In this document: in pieces, positions 1-9,121 of the stretch
Layout of the letters: every line of letters starts with the position of its first letter
How positions within the stretch are numbered: position 1 is the first letter of the stretch
Assembly: GCA_002256485.1 (NCBI GenBank)
Contig: NNSG01000007.1
Location: forward strand, 1-64,000
DNA: 64,000 bases
Direction: 5' to 3'
Source of the DNA: Fidelibacterota bacterium 408169
Lineage (GTDB): Bacteria > Fidelibacterota > Marinisomatia > Marinisomatales > TCS55
The notes under the pieces: generated by a model
What the model was told of the DNA's origin: nothing
Seen by the model: only the letters and a program-made list of their open reading frames with translations
Databases searched by the model: none
Translations under genes and position numbers: made by a program

Positions 1-350
1 TCATCACCGTCAGTTCCAAAACGAGTCATAAGAGATTGCCTGTACCCTGAATTCATTTCAAGATACACTTCTGCTTCAATAGCATAGTCTGTCATGGAAG
101 CCGAACCTCCGTATACTACACCAAGAGCAGCATAATCAAGGTCCACAGTCATCTGACCTACATAACCATCACCGCTAGGGGCAGAAGCATCTTCCACAAC
201 TTCCAAAGGCGTAGACATACTATCTGCCCACATTTGTGCCCATACAATATCTGGACCGTCTTCAGTAAATTCATCAGTGATTTCGGAAGCAATTAAAAAA
301 TTTCCACAACTGACAAGTATTAGAGGAACCATTATCATTTTATTATTCAT
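1..350 (-). CDS. secreted protein, N-terminal part only (cut by left edge)
   Basis: The ATG at 350 is preceded by AGGAG at normal spacing and opens a reading frame that runs off the left edge after about 116 codons. The first 20 or so residues form a signal peptide (MIMVPLILVSCGNFLIASEI), with an SCG that could serve as a lipobox. The visible mature part is acidic and Gly/Ser-rich and looks like the start of a beta-sandwich of the LamG/concanavalin type, but this is only an impression from a fragment. A GntR-type operator (413-431) lies 60 bases upstream, so the gene probably belongs to the same regulon as the TonB and catabolic operons. Function not recognised. Confidence 0.75.
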   Translation of the reverse strand, partial: MNNKMIMVPLILVSCGNFLIASEITDEFTEDGPDIVWAQMWADSMSTPLEVVEDASAPSGDGYVGQMTVDLDYAALGVVYGGSASMTDYAIEAEVYLEMNSGYRQSLMTRFGTDGD

Positions 351-412
351 TATAACTCCTTTGATTATTTTGTTTTGATTGTTTTATGATCCTTAAGAGA
401 AAAACCCATGAT

Positions 413-431
413 TGGTATGATGGTATGACCA
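413..431. promoter_or_regulatory. GntR/FadR-type operator, copy 1
   Basis: The 19-bp core TGGTATGATGGTATGACCA, flanked by AT on both sides, contains the TGGT-N3-ACCA pattern typical of FadR-subfamily GntR operators. It lies upstream of the minus-strand gene starting at 350. Near-identical copies occur at 15119-15137, 23367-23385 and 48129-48147. Confidence 0.75.
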
Positions 432-518
432 ATTCTATTTATATTTCTCTCTATATTATGTGGAAGGTAAACACCATGATTGAAAATGTCAATTTTTCTT
501 TTTTATCGATTTAATTGT

Positions 519-3500
519 TTATCTTTCAATAAGTGTAATGATTACTTCTTCTTTTTTACCATCACGTTCTATCGTAAAAGTAACAGTATCACTTGGTTGG
601 TGTAGTTTTAAGAAGTTTGAATAATCTTTCAAGTTGTTGACCTCTTTTCCATTAAAAGCAGTGACAACATCGTTAATTTTTAAACCAACAATTGATGCAG
701 GAGAATCGTCAGCCACTCCGGCGATTCGTACACCCACTCCTGAATAGGTAAAGTCAGGCATGATGCCAGTCGATGCTTTTCGCTCACCAGTTTTTTTATT
801 CTTGGAGGGTGCTTGCGAATGACTCTTTCTTGCTTTTCCCGTAAAATCCATGGGTTCTTCTCTTCCAGTAAGATACTTTGAAACTTCGTATGCAACTGTT
901 GCTGTTTTAATCAATCCGGAAGCATCAATCTTTTGAGCATCATCTTCTGGGACATGGTAGTCTGAACCAACGCCGGAGTAGAATAATTGTACACCGGGGA
1001 TTTCTTTCTCAATAAATGCCACTTGATCACTTGCATCTAAATCTTGTGGAATGATTGATGTTTCAATCCCTGAGGAATATTTAATGCCCATAAAAATATA
1101 TTTCCATTCAGCAGCAGAGTTACTATTTAAAACCATCAACTTATTTTCAAATAATCTCCCAACTGTATCAATATTTAAGTTGGCCAATATTGAATGTTTT
1201 TTGTAATTATTAACAAAATAACGAGATCCGACAAGTCCTGCTTCTTCGGCAGTAAAAGCGACAAATATAATGGTCCGCGCAGGTTTTCCTATTTCTCCAA
1301 ATGATTTAGCAAGTTCTAACATAACGGCTACACCACTTGCATTATCATCAGCTCCATTATGGATTTTACCATTATTCCCTTTTTTAGCATTAGGCCATCC
1401 AAATCCCAAATGATCATAATGGGCAGAAATAACAACTGCTTCAGATAATTTTGGATTATTTCCAGGAATAATTCCAATTACGTTTTGTAAATCAACTCCA
1501 TTTTTATCTAAAACGTCTTGGGTCCATTTCTGAAAATATGATCCCACGTCACTCCCAGGATTTAACCCATATTCTTCAAATTTATTCGCAATATAATTTG
1601 CTGCATCATCAATTTCTTTTGTACCGATACCACGTCCTTTTAGTTTATCATCAGCAAGGTAATTAACGGTGTTCATCATTCTATCACTAGAAAATGTTGG
1701 TGGTGCTGATTCAAGTGCCTTTTGGGTTCTAATTCCAACTTTCCCGTCATCATTTAAGTTTTGCATTAAAGGAGAATTGCCTACATACCATTGACCTTTT
1801 CCCACATTTTTGGATCCTTTAAAAACGAGATAAGAATATTTTCCATAATGGGGAACCAGTTGACCTATACGTGGTAATGATTCAAAATCTCCAGATAAAA
1901 TAAGGAGTAGATTTTTAAATCCATTCCAATCTTGGCCAGTTAAAATAAATGTATGTCCTGATTTTGGATAACTTTTTCCAGCGATTGTAATTGTTTCATC
2001 AGTTATTTCGATCCGTTCAGAAAAAAACGCCGGCAATTCTTTCAGATTAAGAATAATTGGTAAACTATTATTGTCTTGAGATGAAATATCTTGTGTTGAG
2101 TGAATAGAAATATCACTTTCTGTTACATTATCTCCAAATTTTTTGAACTGACTTGGATCATCATCTGTGAAAAATAGTTTATTTTTATTTCCTAAGGCTG
2201 CGGATAAAATAGGTTCAATTTCTACAGGGTAGAGCCGGCGGAATAAATGTAAATCAGGATCAACTGAAATAGAATTTGCTTTTTGAGATAATTTCATATA
2301 ATAAGATGTAGATGGCGAATTAAATATAACGGTCGTATCAAAGCCACTATCAAAATGAATTGGCACTTCTAATCGATAATTTTGGCCGCTCTTTTCAAGT
2401 AATGTAAATTTAATCGAATGGTCGGTAGCGTTGTCTATTTGTAAATCTAAAATAGGAGCTCCATCTTGGTTAATCCATTGGGGAATTATATGACTTAAAT
2501 CTTTACCTGACGTATTTTCAAATGCAGATACCCATTCTTCCCAAGAAATTTTTTGTTCTTGGTGTTTTGTATTGACCAATTTCCATGCTTCGAAAAAAGG
2601 TTCTGTTCCAATTTCTTCTTCAATCATATGATATACCATCATAGCTTTATTGTATCCGATGGTTCGAGTTTCAGGACTCGTGCGATTAATAAATTCGCGA
2701 ATAGGAAAATCATTTTCTTCAGTAACATAATTCACATATTGCTTCAAAATATCCTTTCGATATGTTTTTGCAGCATCTGCAGATCGCTTTAGTTTATATC
2801 GATAATCGGCTCCATAAACGGTTGCGGATTCACACCAATTTCCACGTTCATAATCCACATAAACGCTGTTTCCCCACCAGTTATGAAGCACTTCATGTCC
2901 AAGTGAAGTAAAAACAATAAAGGGGAGACGTATAACTTGTTGTCCCAATAGCGTCCAAGCAGGCATGCCATATCCTGTGGGAAAGAAATTTTCTACCACC
3001 GTAAAACGCTTATAAGGATAAGGTCCAATTAATTCAGAATATTGACGAATATATCCTGCCGTTGCAGGAAGGTATTGATCAAACAATCCCGTATCCGCTT
3101 CAAAGAAATAACAAGCCACTTCAATATCATCAACCCAAGTGGATTTCGTTACGAAGGGTGCAGCCATGAACATATTACCATCATTTTTGAATGGATTTCC
3201 CCAAGATTGGATTTTTCTTCCGTCCTTTGTTTCATTGGATAAACGATTGCCATCACTGATGGATTCCCAATTGGCTGGAATATTCGCAGTGAGTTTGAAA
3301 CTAGCCATAGACTCTTTCCCGGTGGGGTAGTAGGTAGCAGCGGGACTAAAATAGGCACCTAGTTCAGAAATCGTAGCAGCCACTTCTCGTCCCACATTTT
3401 CATTGGAAAAATGAACATCTTTTACGTCTTCAAAAAATGTCCCGGAATAAGAAATGGAAAAAGTTACCAACCCATCTGAATTGGATTGAAATGCAATTAT

Positions 3501-3821
3501 TTGCTCTTCTTCATGGGGATTATCGAATGAAATGATTTGTTTATATTCATCGGGATATTGAGCAGAATCTTTTGAAAAAAACGTCTGATACTGAACAGGT
3601 GATTCATTCACTTCGAAGGACTGAATTCCGACTGTGCCATTCAATTTAAACAAATTCCAACCAGCTGAAACTTTCATTTTGCCAGTATCAATAAGTTTAG
3701 CAAAATGTTGGTTTACATCAATTTTGAGTTGAATGTGGTGTGAATCAAATTCCACGACGGAAATATGTTTTTCATTGCATGAAATGAAAAATAAGAATAA
3801 TAAGATTAAAATACGTTTCAT
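519..3821 (-). CDS. lipoprotein with fused M1-like, M28 and PDZ domains (metallopeptidase)
   Basis: Start chosen at ATG 3821 (GGAG 7 bases upstream, lipoprotein signal MKRILILLFLFFISC), giving 1100 residues; an in-frame ATG further upstream would overlap the M16 gene. The N-terminal half is M1-aminopeptidase-like, with HEVLH at about residues 309-313 followed by NWWG and a downstream Glu in GNWCES (18 residues after the last His). The middle-to-C-terminal part is an M28 Zn-peptidase: SAHYDHLGFG, HNGADDNASG, FTAEEAGLVGS and YHVPEDD supply the metal and catalytic residues. The last 75 or so residues are a PDZ domain. It probably degrades peptides at the cell envelope. It follows the M16 gene by 10 bases, so the two are likely co-transcribed. 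Three peptidase-type modules in one chain is unusual. Confidence 0.88.
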   Translation of the reverse strand: MKRILILLFLFFISCNEKHISVVEFDSHHIQLKIDVNQHFAKLIDTGKMKVSAGWNLFKLNGTVGIQSFEVNESPVQYQTFFSKDSAQYPDEYKQIISFDNPHEEEQIIAFQSNSDGLVTFSISYSGTFFEDVKDVHFSNENVGREVAATISELGAYFSPAATYYPTGKESMASFKLTANIPANWESISDGNRLSNETKDGRKIQSWGNPFKNDGNMFMAAPFVTKSTWVDDIEVACYFFEADTGLFDQYLPATAGYIRQYSELIGPYPYKRFTVVENFFPTGYGMPAWTLLGQQVIRLPFIVFTSLGHEVLHNWWGNSVYVDYERGNWCESATVYGADYRYKLKRSADAAKTYRKDILKQYVNYVTEENDFPIREFINRTSPETRTIGYNKAMMVYHMIEEEIGTEPFFEAWKLVNTKHQEQKISWEEWVSAFENTSGKDLSHIIPQWINQDGAPILDLQIDNATDHSIKFTLLEKSGQNYRLEVPIHFDSGFDTTVIFNSPSTSYYMKLSQKANSISVDPDLHLFRRLYPVEIEPILSAALGNKNKLFFTDDDPSQFKKFGDNVTESDISIHSTQDISSQDNNSLPIILNLKELPAFFSERIEITDETITIAGKSYPKSGHTFILTGQDWNGFKNLLLILSGDFESLPRIGQLVPHYGKYSYLVFKGSKNVGKGQWYVGNSPLMQNLNDDGKVGIRTQKALESAPPTFSSDRMMNTVNYLADDKLKGRGIGTKEIDDAANYIANKFEEYGLNPGSDVGSYFQKWTQDVLDKNGVDLQNVIGIIPGNNPKLSEAVVISAHYDHLGFGWPNAKKGNNGKIHNGADDNASGVAVMLELAKSFGEIGKPARTIIFVAFTAEEAGLVGSRYFVNNYKKHSILANLNIDTVGRLFENKLMVLNSNSAAEWKYIFMGIKYSSGIETSIIPQDLDASDQVAFIEKEIPGVQLFYSGVGSDYHVPEDDAQKIDASGLIKTATVAYEVSKYLTGREEPMDFTGKARKSHSQAPSKNKKTGERKASTGIMPDFTYSGVGVRIAGVADDSPASIVGLKINDVVTAFNGKEVNNLKDYSNFLKLHQPSDTVTFTIERDGKKEEVIITLIER

Positions 3822-3831
3822 GGGTTCTCCT

Positions 3832-6381
3832 TTACCGAACAACAATGGAAATGGGGTTATCTCCATCCATATATTTTTTAACAACACGCTTCACATCATC
3901 AAGTGTTACAGATTTTAATCTATCTAGAAATTCAGAATCAGAATTCATATCTCCATCGAAGTAAAGAGAATGTCCCAAATAATAAGCTTGATTTATGCTG
4001 GAGAGTCGCCGAAACATCATACGTCCCAAATACATATTTACCGATTTCTCTAAAGTGGCATTGTCCACATCATTCAGCATTTCCATAGAGAAAAATCCTG
4101 GGAATTGGGGAACCAGAACATCTACATTTTCTGGTCGAGTGCCAAAATTGATGGAAAATAAGGCTTTATTCTTTTTCAATGAAATGCCCGCATGCATTCT
4201 ATAAGCCATGCCTTGTTTTTCGCGAATATCAAAAACAATTTTATCTTTCAAGATTAAGGACAAGGCTGTAAGAGCAGGCTTATCACTAGTATCAATTTCT
4301 TTCATAAATCCCCAAAATAAGTATGCTTGTGCACCACCGCCATCTTCTTCAATGGTAATAGCTTTTTTATTCAAAAGATACAATTGCTCTTTTGGTGGAG
4401 TTGAGTCTTTTTCTTTTCCCGTGCCAAAGCCTGAAAATAATTGATTCACACTTTCCGGAGAATTCGGTGACACAACTGTCATTATGACGTTTTCGGGTGT
4501 CCAATATTTTTCTGCAAATGCCAAGAGTGATTCGTATGTCAATTGTGGTGGTTCTTTATTATCCTTTTGCTCTGGGTAAATCTGTGCATCTACCAACTTA
4601 TTGAATGTTTCCTTCGCCACATTTTTATGACTCATACCTCCATAACCACCATGGGATGGTGCATTTGCTCTATCGTATTCTTCTTGAGATGGGGTAAAAT
4701 TCATAAATGCGTTATTTAAAAATTCAATCCCGCCATCCATATCATCCGCCAATCCTTCAACACGAATATATCCAAAATCATCATGGAGATATATATTATC
4801 CATGGGAATCCACGGATTGTCATTCACTGTAAATGTGAATCCAAAAGATGAAATTTGATCTACAATTTTTACAGACTTCATCCTTTGCCCAAAACAATCA
4901 TGGAGTATTTTTGCCGCATCTTTTCCAAACTCATTTTGAAGTTTTGCTTTATGTTTGAATAAATAATGTACAGCTAGAAGTGGACTAGATGCGTTTTGCT
5001 TGGCAATAAGCGTAGTTCCAGACCCTTCTTGATCAAATAGTTGAACTGATTCAGATTGTGATTCATCGTCCGTTTGTGTATTCATTGGGTGATGGATGAT
5101 AATAGTTGGGTCATTATTAAAGCGGTGTTTTTTTAAGGATTTTGCAGCATTAACGTATATGGTCTCATCAAAGGAAGATAAAAAACCATCGATTCCTTTT
5201 TGAGCAAATACATGCGCATTATAAATCCCAAACATATGTGGTTTTTCCAAGCTTTTATAAAAGGCAGTCTTTTTTGCAGTTGTGAAAGCGGATACTGCAT
5301 CTGTTTTAATTGAAAACTTCATATCTGATACTTCATTTGAAATAGTATTAATTATACTATTTACATTTTCATTGGACTTTAGAGTTGCTTTTACAATGAG
5401 GTAATTTTCTATGGGTGATTGCTTGATACTACCAACAAGGGATTGAAAAGAAGATCCATTTTCTTTTTTTAAGCCTGCTTGAATGGCATCAATTTTATCA
5501 GACAATCCATCTTCCATAAGATCAAAAAAACCAGGAATAGGGTTTGTTGGTAATTCAAAAGCTAAATGAATGATTGTGGTAGAATCAGCATGGGAACGAT
5601 GATAAGTGGTATTACCCATTTTGTCTGGTAAATCAAAGCCAGTTTTGAAGTCAGAATCCTGTGGCCGATAAACACTTCCCGGCCCTGGTTTCCCGTAAAT
5701 ATCTTTAACCCATTCTAACATTTCATCAGAATCAAAATGTCCCACCACACTTAAAATCATATTGTTGGGAACATAATTCCCTTCATAATACTTTCGAACG
5801 GGGGAAAGGGGGAGAGACTCAATAGTGGAATATGTTCCTAATGTGGGTAAAGAAAGAGAATGCCCATTAAATAAAATAGACTGAATATCTGTTTCAATCT
5901 GTGTCCCGGGTCTTGCCAAACTTTGAGCAATCTCTTCTAGAACAATTCCCTTTTCCTTCTCATATTTCCCTTCAGGAAGTATTGAGTTAAAAAGCATATC
6001 TGCTTGAATTTCCATTCCATCCTGAATGTGCTCCGTTGGCGTGACCATCATATAATTGGTATAATATTCACCTGTGTTTGCATTGTTATAGGCACCAATT
6101 CTATCTCCATCGTCATACAATTCTTTTTGTTTGCGAGTCGTCGTTCCATTGAATAGTAAATGCTCCAACATATGACTCATCCCACTGGTTGCATACGTTT
6201 CGTAGGCGGATCCGGTTTTGACGACAACATTTGCTCCAACCATCGGTAAGGACTGATTTTCAATTAGAATAACTTCCATTCCGTTATTTAAACGATGGAC
6301 TGATATTCCAGAAGGGAGAGAATCCCCTAATCCAATGGAAAAAATGAGTGGAATAAATAAGTAATTTGTATATTTTATCAA
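3832..6381 (-). CDS. M16 family zinc metallopeptidase, secreted
   Basis: 849 residues from a TTG start at 6381 supported by GGAGG 6 bases upstream, with a hydrophobic signal peptide (residues 1-20). The inverted zinc motif HMLEH lies at residues 70-74, and the distal Glu is in VLEEIA near residue 150, as expected for HxxEH-x76-E. A second, non-catalytic M16 repeat fills the C-terminal half, giving the two-lobed clamp of the pitrilysin/PqqL type. Likely periplasmic or outer-membrane processing of peptides. It is directly followed by the M1/M28 lipoprotein gene, and together they look like a peptide-degradation operon. Confidence 0.9.
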   Translation of the reverse strand: MIKYTNYLFIPLIFSIGLGDSLPSGISVHRLNNGMEVILIENQSLPMVGANVVVKTGSAYETYATSGMSHMLEHLLFNGTTTRKQKELYDDGDRIGAYNNANTGEYYTNYMMVTPTEHIQDGMEIQADMLFNSILPEGKYEKEKGIVLEEIAQSLARPGTQIETDIQSILFNGHSLSLPTLGTYSTIESLPLSPVRKYYEGNYVPNNMILSVVGHFDSDEMLEWVKDIYGKPGPGSVYRPQDSDFKTGFDLPDKMGNTTYHRSHADSTTIIHLAFELPTNPIPGFFDLMEDGLSDKIDAIQAGLKKENGSSFQSLVGSIKQSPIENYLIVKATLKSNENVNSIINTISNEVSDMKFSIKTDAVSAFTTAKKTAFYKSLEKPHMFGIYNAHVFAQKGIDGFLSSFDETIYVNAAKSLKKHRFNNDPTIIIHHPMNTQTDDESQSESVQLFDQEGSGTTLIAKQNASSPLLAVHYLFKHKAKLQNEFGKDAAKILHDCFGQRMKSVKIVDQISSFGFTFTVNDNPWIPMDNIYLHDDFGYIRVEGLADDMDGGIEFLNNAFMNFTPSQEEYDRANAPSHGGYGGMSHKNVAKETFNKLVDAQIYPEQKDNKEPPQLTYESLLAFAEKYWTPENVIMTVVSPNSPESVNQLFSGFGTGKEKDSTPPKEQLYLLNKKAITIEEDGGGAQAYLFWGFMKEIDTSDKPALTALSLILKDKIVFDIREKQGMAYRMHAGISLKKNKALFSINFGTRPENVDVLVPQFPGFFSMEMLNDVDNATLEKSVNMYLGRMMFRRLSSINQAYYLGHSLYFDGDMNSDSEFLDRLKSVTLDDVKRVVKKYMDGDNPISIVVR

Positions 6382-6414
6382 AGAAGTCCTCCTTTTATAT
6401 AAAATTGACCAAAT

Positions 6415-6798
6415 TTAGATTTGACTCATACCAACAAATGCCCCAGTAAAATATGCAATTACCCAAATAATATAGGCAGATTTATAATATATATGTGCCT
6501 TTTCATCCAGTAAATAATCATGTTTGTTGGATAAAATTGACTTCCAACTGAATAATACAATACTGATCATAATTATTATACCCGCTAATCCAATCAAGCC
6601 ATGAGGTGTTGTTATGGGTTGTGTGGATCCTATAGCCATGCAACTGACAGCAATTAATTCTGATACAAGTCCAATAGTTAAAAACCATGTAATCTTTTTT
6701 GTTATGAGTCGGTTTTTTAATGCTGGAATCATTCCCATTGAGTACAGAACCAGAGATAGTGTAATGGTTGCCGTACCTACCATAATAATCGGTTTCAT
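6415..6798 (-). CDS. four-helix membrane protein, HsmA-like
   Basis: 127 residues with four predicted membrane helices and an HGLIGLAGI segment in the middle. GGAG lies 7 bases before ATG 6798. The pattern (HGL.G..AI..M, W, then a final IW-I-YFTG helix) matches the protein encoded at 52802-53179, so the two are paralogues of one small membrane family (HsmA/TIGR03987-like). The gene sits at the end of a cytochrome b/Rieske/cytochrome c run, so a role beside electron transfer or heme is possible. That role is inference. Confidence 0.7.
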   Translation of the reverse strand: MKPIIMVGTATITLSLVLYSMGMIPALKNRLITKKITWFLTIGLVSELIAVSCMAIGSTQPITTPHGLIGLAGIIIMISIVLFSWKSILSNKHDYLLDEKAHIYYKSAYIIWVIAYFTGAFVGMSQI

Positions 6799-6838
6799 TT
6801 GTTACTCCATTTAAAAAAATAGGCTGAAGTTAACCACA

Positions 6839-7222
6839 TCAAGGCCAATCTTCATCATCTGGATTATAGGGTTTTATCTCAGCGCTACCATTATGGCAAG
6901 TAAAACAAGTGAACTCTTCAGTTTTGTAATCTTTTGAAAAATATTTTTTCCCATCTTTTCGAACCATTCTTGTTAATTGAATCATTTTTCTTGCAACTTG
7001 TTTATGCTCTTTATCGTCTTTATGATACTCATCAAGAATATGACAGAAAGAACATTTAACGTCCAGATAATCCGCAAAGTTGTTCATAGTAGCTTTTAAA
7101 TCATCTTTGCTGATATTTTTATTTAGCACTTGCAGGTTTTTGAATTCGGGTTGAGATAATAATACAGTACCTATTGCAATGAAAAATATTGATAATTTGA
7201 AAAGGTATTTATTTGGTTTCAT
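6839..7222 (-). CDS. small diheme c-type cytochrome
   Basis: 127 residues with an N-terminal signal/anchor helix and two heme c sites, CSFCH (57-61) and CFTCH (106-110). The layout (CxxCH, helix with KM, second CxxCH) resembles the short cytochromes related to the photosynthetic reaction-centre cytochrome subunit. AAGGA precedes the ATG. It follows the Rieske and cytochrome b genes on the same strand and is a natural periplasmic electron acceptor for them (inferred). Confidence 0.85.
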   Translation of the reverse strand: MKPNKYLFKLSIFFIAIGTVLLSQPEFKNLQVLNKNISKDDLKATMNNFADYLDVKCSFCHILDEYHKDDKEHKQVARKMIQLTRMVRKDGKKYFSKDYKTEEFTCFTCHNGSAEIKPYNPDDEDWP

Positions 7223-7308
7223 CGTTTTCCTTAATCCTTTATTGATTTTTAAGTTTTTTGTTTCTCATAAAATTGAGAAATATTGGGTATTTAATTTAAC
7301 GATTTCTA

Positions 7309-8514
7309 TTATTTCAGTGTTGAGAAAGATCGTTTAATATAATCTACCATCGCTTCAATTTGATGGGTATTCAAATTTTTCTTGAAATCAGGCATATCTT
7401 TACCTTTGCCATCACGAATGGTTTTTATCATTTTGAAATCGTCTGTCTCCAACCAGTATTTTTCGGTTGTAAAATCGGGCGTTTCCAAGTCAAAAGTTTT
7501 TGATTGAGGTCCATCACCTTTTCCCACAGTTCCATGGCAATCATAGCATAAGCTTGTATAGTTTTCACCTGCCTGAATAAACATAGCTGCTTCATAATCT
7601 AATTTATTAGGAAGATTTCGATCTGCGTATAATGTTAACCCTGTTAATATTAACCAAACACCACACCATACAGTTGCAATGGTGAATCGTTGTTTTAATG
7701 AATGCTGTTTAAGAAGGGGGAGCCCAATTAAAAAAAGTGTCCCAGCGAAGGGAAGAAGAGTGCTCCGAATCCAAGGCGCCCATTCAACGTATTTCCCAAA
7801 TTCAAATAACCAGAGAAAATACCACTCAGGACGTGGAATATATTCCACATCAATTGGGTTAGCTGGAAGTTCAAGTGGTGCTGAAATGGAATATGTCCCA
7901 ATATAGATTAGAACCATACCAAGACTAGTCCCGATCAGAATGGAAACTTTTGATAATACTGTTTTTATGGATTCCCACTGATATTGAATAAGTAAAAGAG
8001 AAATGATAGACAATATTAAAGGAAAAAGAGACCCATGAATTGTGAAAAAACGTGATAATGTTTCTGATCCAAAAGTCAAGCCACCTCTTAAAAGGTTGGC
8101 TAGGGTTAATCCTATGAAAGGAATTGTTTCGACAATCCCTAATCTTATCTGTGTTCCCCAAAAAGCATTTTGATCCATTGGAAGCAAATAACCTGTGAAG
8201 CAACTACCTATAACAAGAAAATAAATAGCCAATGAGAAATACCATTGTTTTTTATAGAGTGAAACATACCCTAGTAAATAGAAGGTGATTAAAAATATAA
8301 ACCCTGATATAATAAGTCCGGATGATAAATAAAAATGGATACTCCGAATCATTTGTCCAATTCCACCCATTTTTCGAAGATATAAGATTGAAGAAAACGC
8401 TTCAGATTCTGAGGGGATATATCCGCCACTCAATCCCCAGCCTGAAACCATTAAAAGGGTTAGAAATAAAAAACTAATTCCCGCACTCATTTTAAATATG
8501 GGTTGAAAATTCAT
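7309..8514 (-). CDS. cytochrome b fused to C-terminal cytochrome c; second b-heme ligands absent
   Basis: 401 residues. The N-terminal 300 form a cytochrome b/b6-type membrane core: IRSIHFYLSSG (helix B), FTGYLLPMDQ, LLRGG, RFFTIHGSLFP (helix D) and PRPEWYFLWLF (PEWY at 229-232). The C-terminus carries a heme c domain with CYDCH at 323-327 and a likely Met ligand in KDMPDF (374). H60 and H160 match the two ligands of heme bL/bp. The partners that should follow 14-15 residues later are Phe74 and Leu174/Leu175, and no other His lies in either helix. The protein therefore appears able to bind only one b heme. It begins 4 bases after the Rieske stop codon. Confidence 0.88.
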   Translation of the reverse strand: MNFQPIFKMSAGISFLFLTLLMVSGWGLSGGYIPSESEAFSSILYLRKMGGIGQMIRSIHFYLSSGLIISGFIFLITFYLLGYVSLYKKQWYFSLAIYFLVIGSCFTGYLLPMDQNAFWGTQIRLGIVETIPFIGLTLANLLRGGLTFGSETLSRFFTIHGSLFPLILSIISLLLIQYQWESIKTVLSKVSILIGTSLGMVLIYIGTYSISAPLELPANPIDVEYIPRPEWYFLWLFEFGKYVEWAPWIRSTLLPFAGTLFLIGLPLLKQHSLKQRFTIATVWCGVWLILTGLTLYADRNLPNKLDYEAAMFIQAGENYTSLCYDCHGTVGKGDGPQSKTFDLETPDFTTEKYWLETDDFKMIKTIRDGKGKDMPDFKKNLNTHQIEAMVDYIKRSFSTLK

Positions 8515-8517
8515 TTT

Positions 8518-9018
8518 TTAGCTAACAACTTCTTTGGTTTTTAACCCGGTTCGGAATTGTTCATATTTAACATATAGTCGGCCCTTTTTTACGGTCCATT
8601 CCATGGTATCTAAAGGGCGGGGAGAAGGGCCTTCAATTACAGACCCTTTTTCATCAAAAAAACTTTTGTGGCACGGGCATACAAATCCACTCTTTTCTGT
8701 TTTAATGAGGCACCCGGCATGGGGACAAATGGAGCTTATAATTGTCACATTTCTTCCATCGCGATAAACATAAAGCATTTCTTGTATGATTCGAGTCTTC
8801 CAACGATCTTGAATATTAAATGAAATGGGACGTTTGAGCCATTGGTTCTCATTGATTTTTTTTGCTTTGCCTAAATCAATCCAGCTTTCAGTGTTTTTAG
8901 GTTTATGCGGTTGATCCCACCACCAGTAATAAAGTGATGGAATTGTGGCCATTGTAGCTAAAGCGCCTACAACTACTTGCCATGTCTTAAGAAAATTTCT
9001 GCGTGTTATTTTAGTCAT
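8518..9018 (-). CDS. Rieske iron-sulfur protein (Tat-exported)
   Basis: Start taken at ATG 9018, giving 166 residues; a TTG 30 bases upstream is possible. The Tat-type leader TRRNFLKTW is followed by one membrane helix. The [2Fe-2S] boxes are intact: CPHAGC (98-103) and CPCHKS (114-119) provide C98, H100, C114, H117 and the C103-C116 disulfide. It is the first gene of the Rieske / cytochrome b-c / small cytochrome c / HsmA-like run and should form a quinol:cytochrome c oxidoreductase with them. A strong hairpin at 9026-9060 covers its upstream region. Confidence 0.92.
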   Translation of the reverse strand: MTKITRRNFLKTWQVVVGALATMATIPSLYYWWWDQPHKPKNTESWIDLGKAKKINENQWLKRPISFNIQDRWKTRIIQEMLYVYRDGRNVTIISSICPHAGCLIKTEKSGFVCPCHKSFFDEKGSVIEGPSPRPLDTMEWTVKKGRLYVKYEQFRTGLKTKEVVS

Positions 9019-9025
9019 TATATTT

Positions 9026-9060
9026 AAAGAAGGACGTTTGAAGATCAAACGCCCTTCTTT
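9026..9060 (-). terminator. hairpin between DUF3386-like gene and Rieske gene
   Basis: A 16-base stem (AAAGAAGG.CGTTTGA against its complement, one G-T wobble) with a three-base loop. It lies downstream of the gene ending at 9122 and only 7 bases upstream of the Rieske ATG. It may terminate the upstream operon, but it also occupies the place of the Rieske ribosome-binding site. Confidence 0.6.
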
Positions 9061-9121
9061 AATTAGTCAAGTTGTTTTATTCAAATTATATTGCATTATA
9101 AAATGATAAATTAACTTCAAA

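Noticed and set aside
6421-6436. Operator half-site (TCATACCAA)
   Set aside because: It falls within the 3' end of the small membrane protein gene and has no second half.
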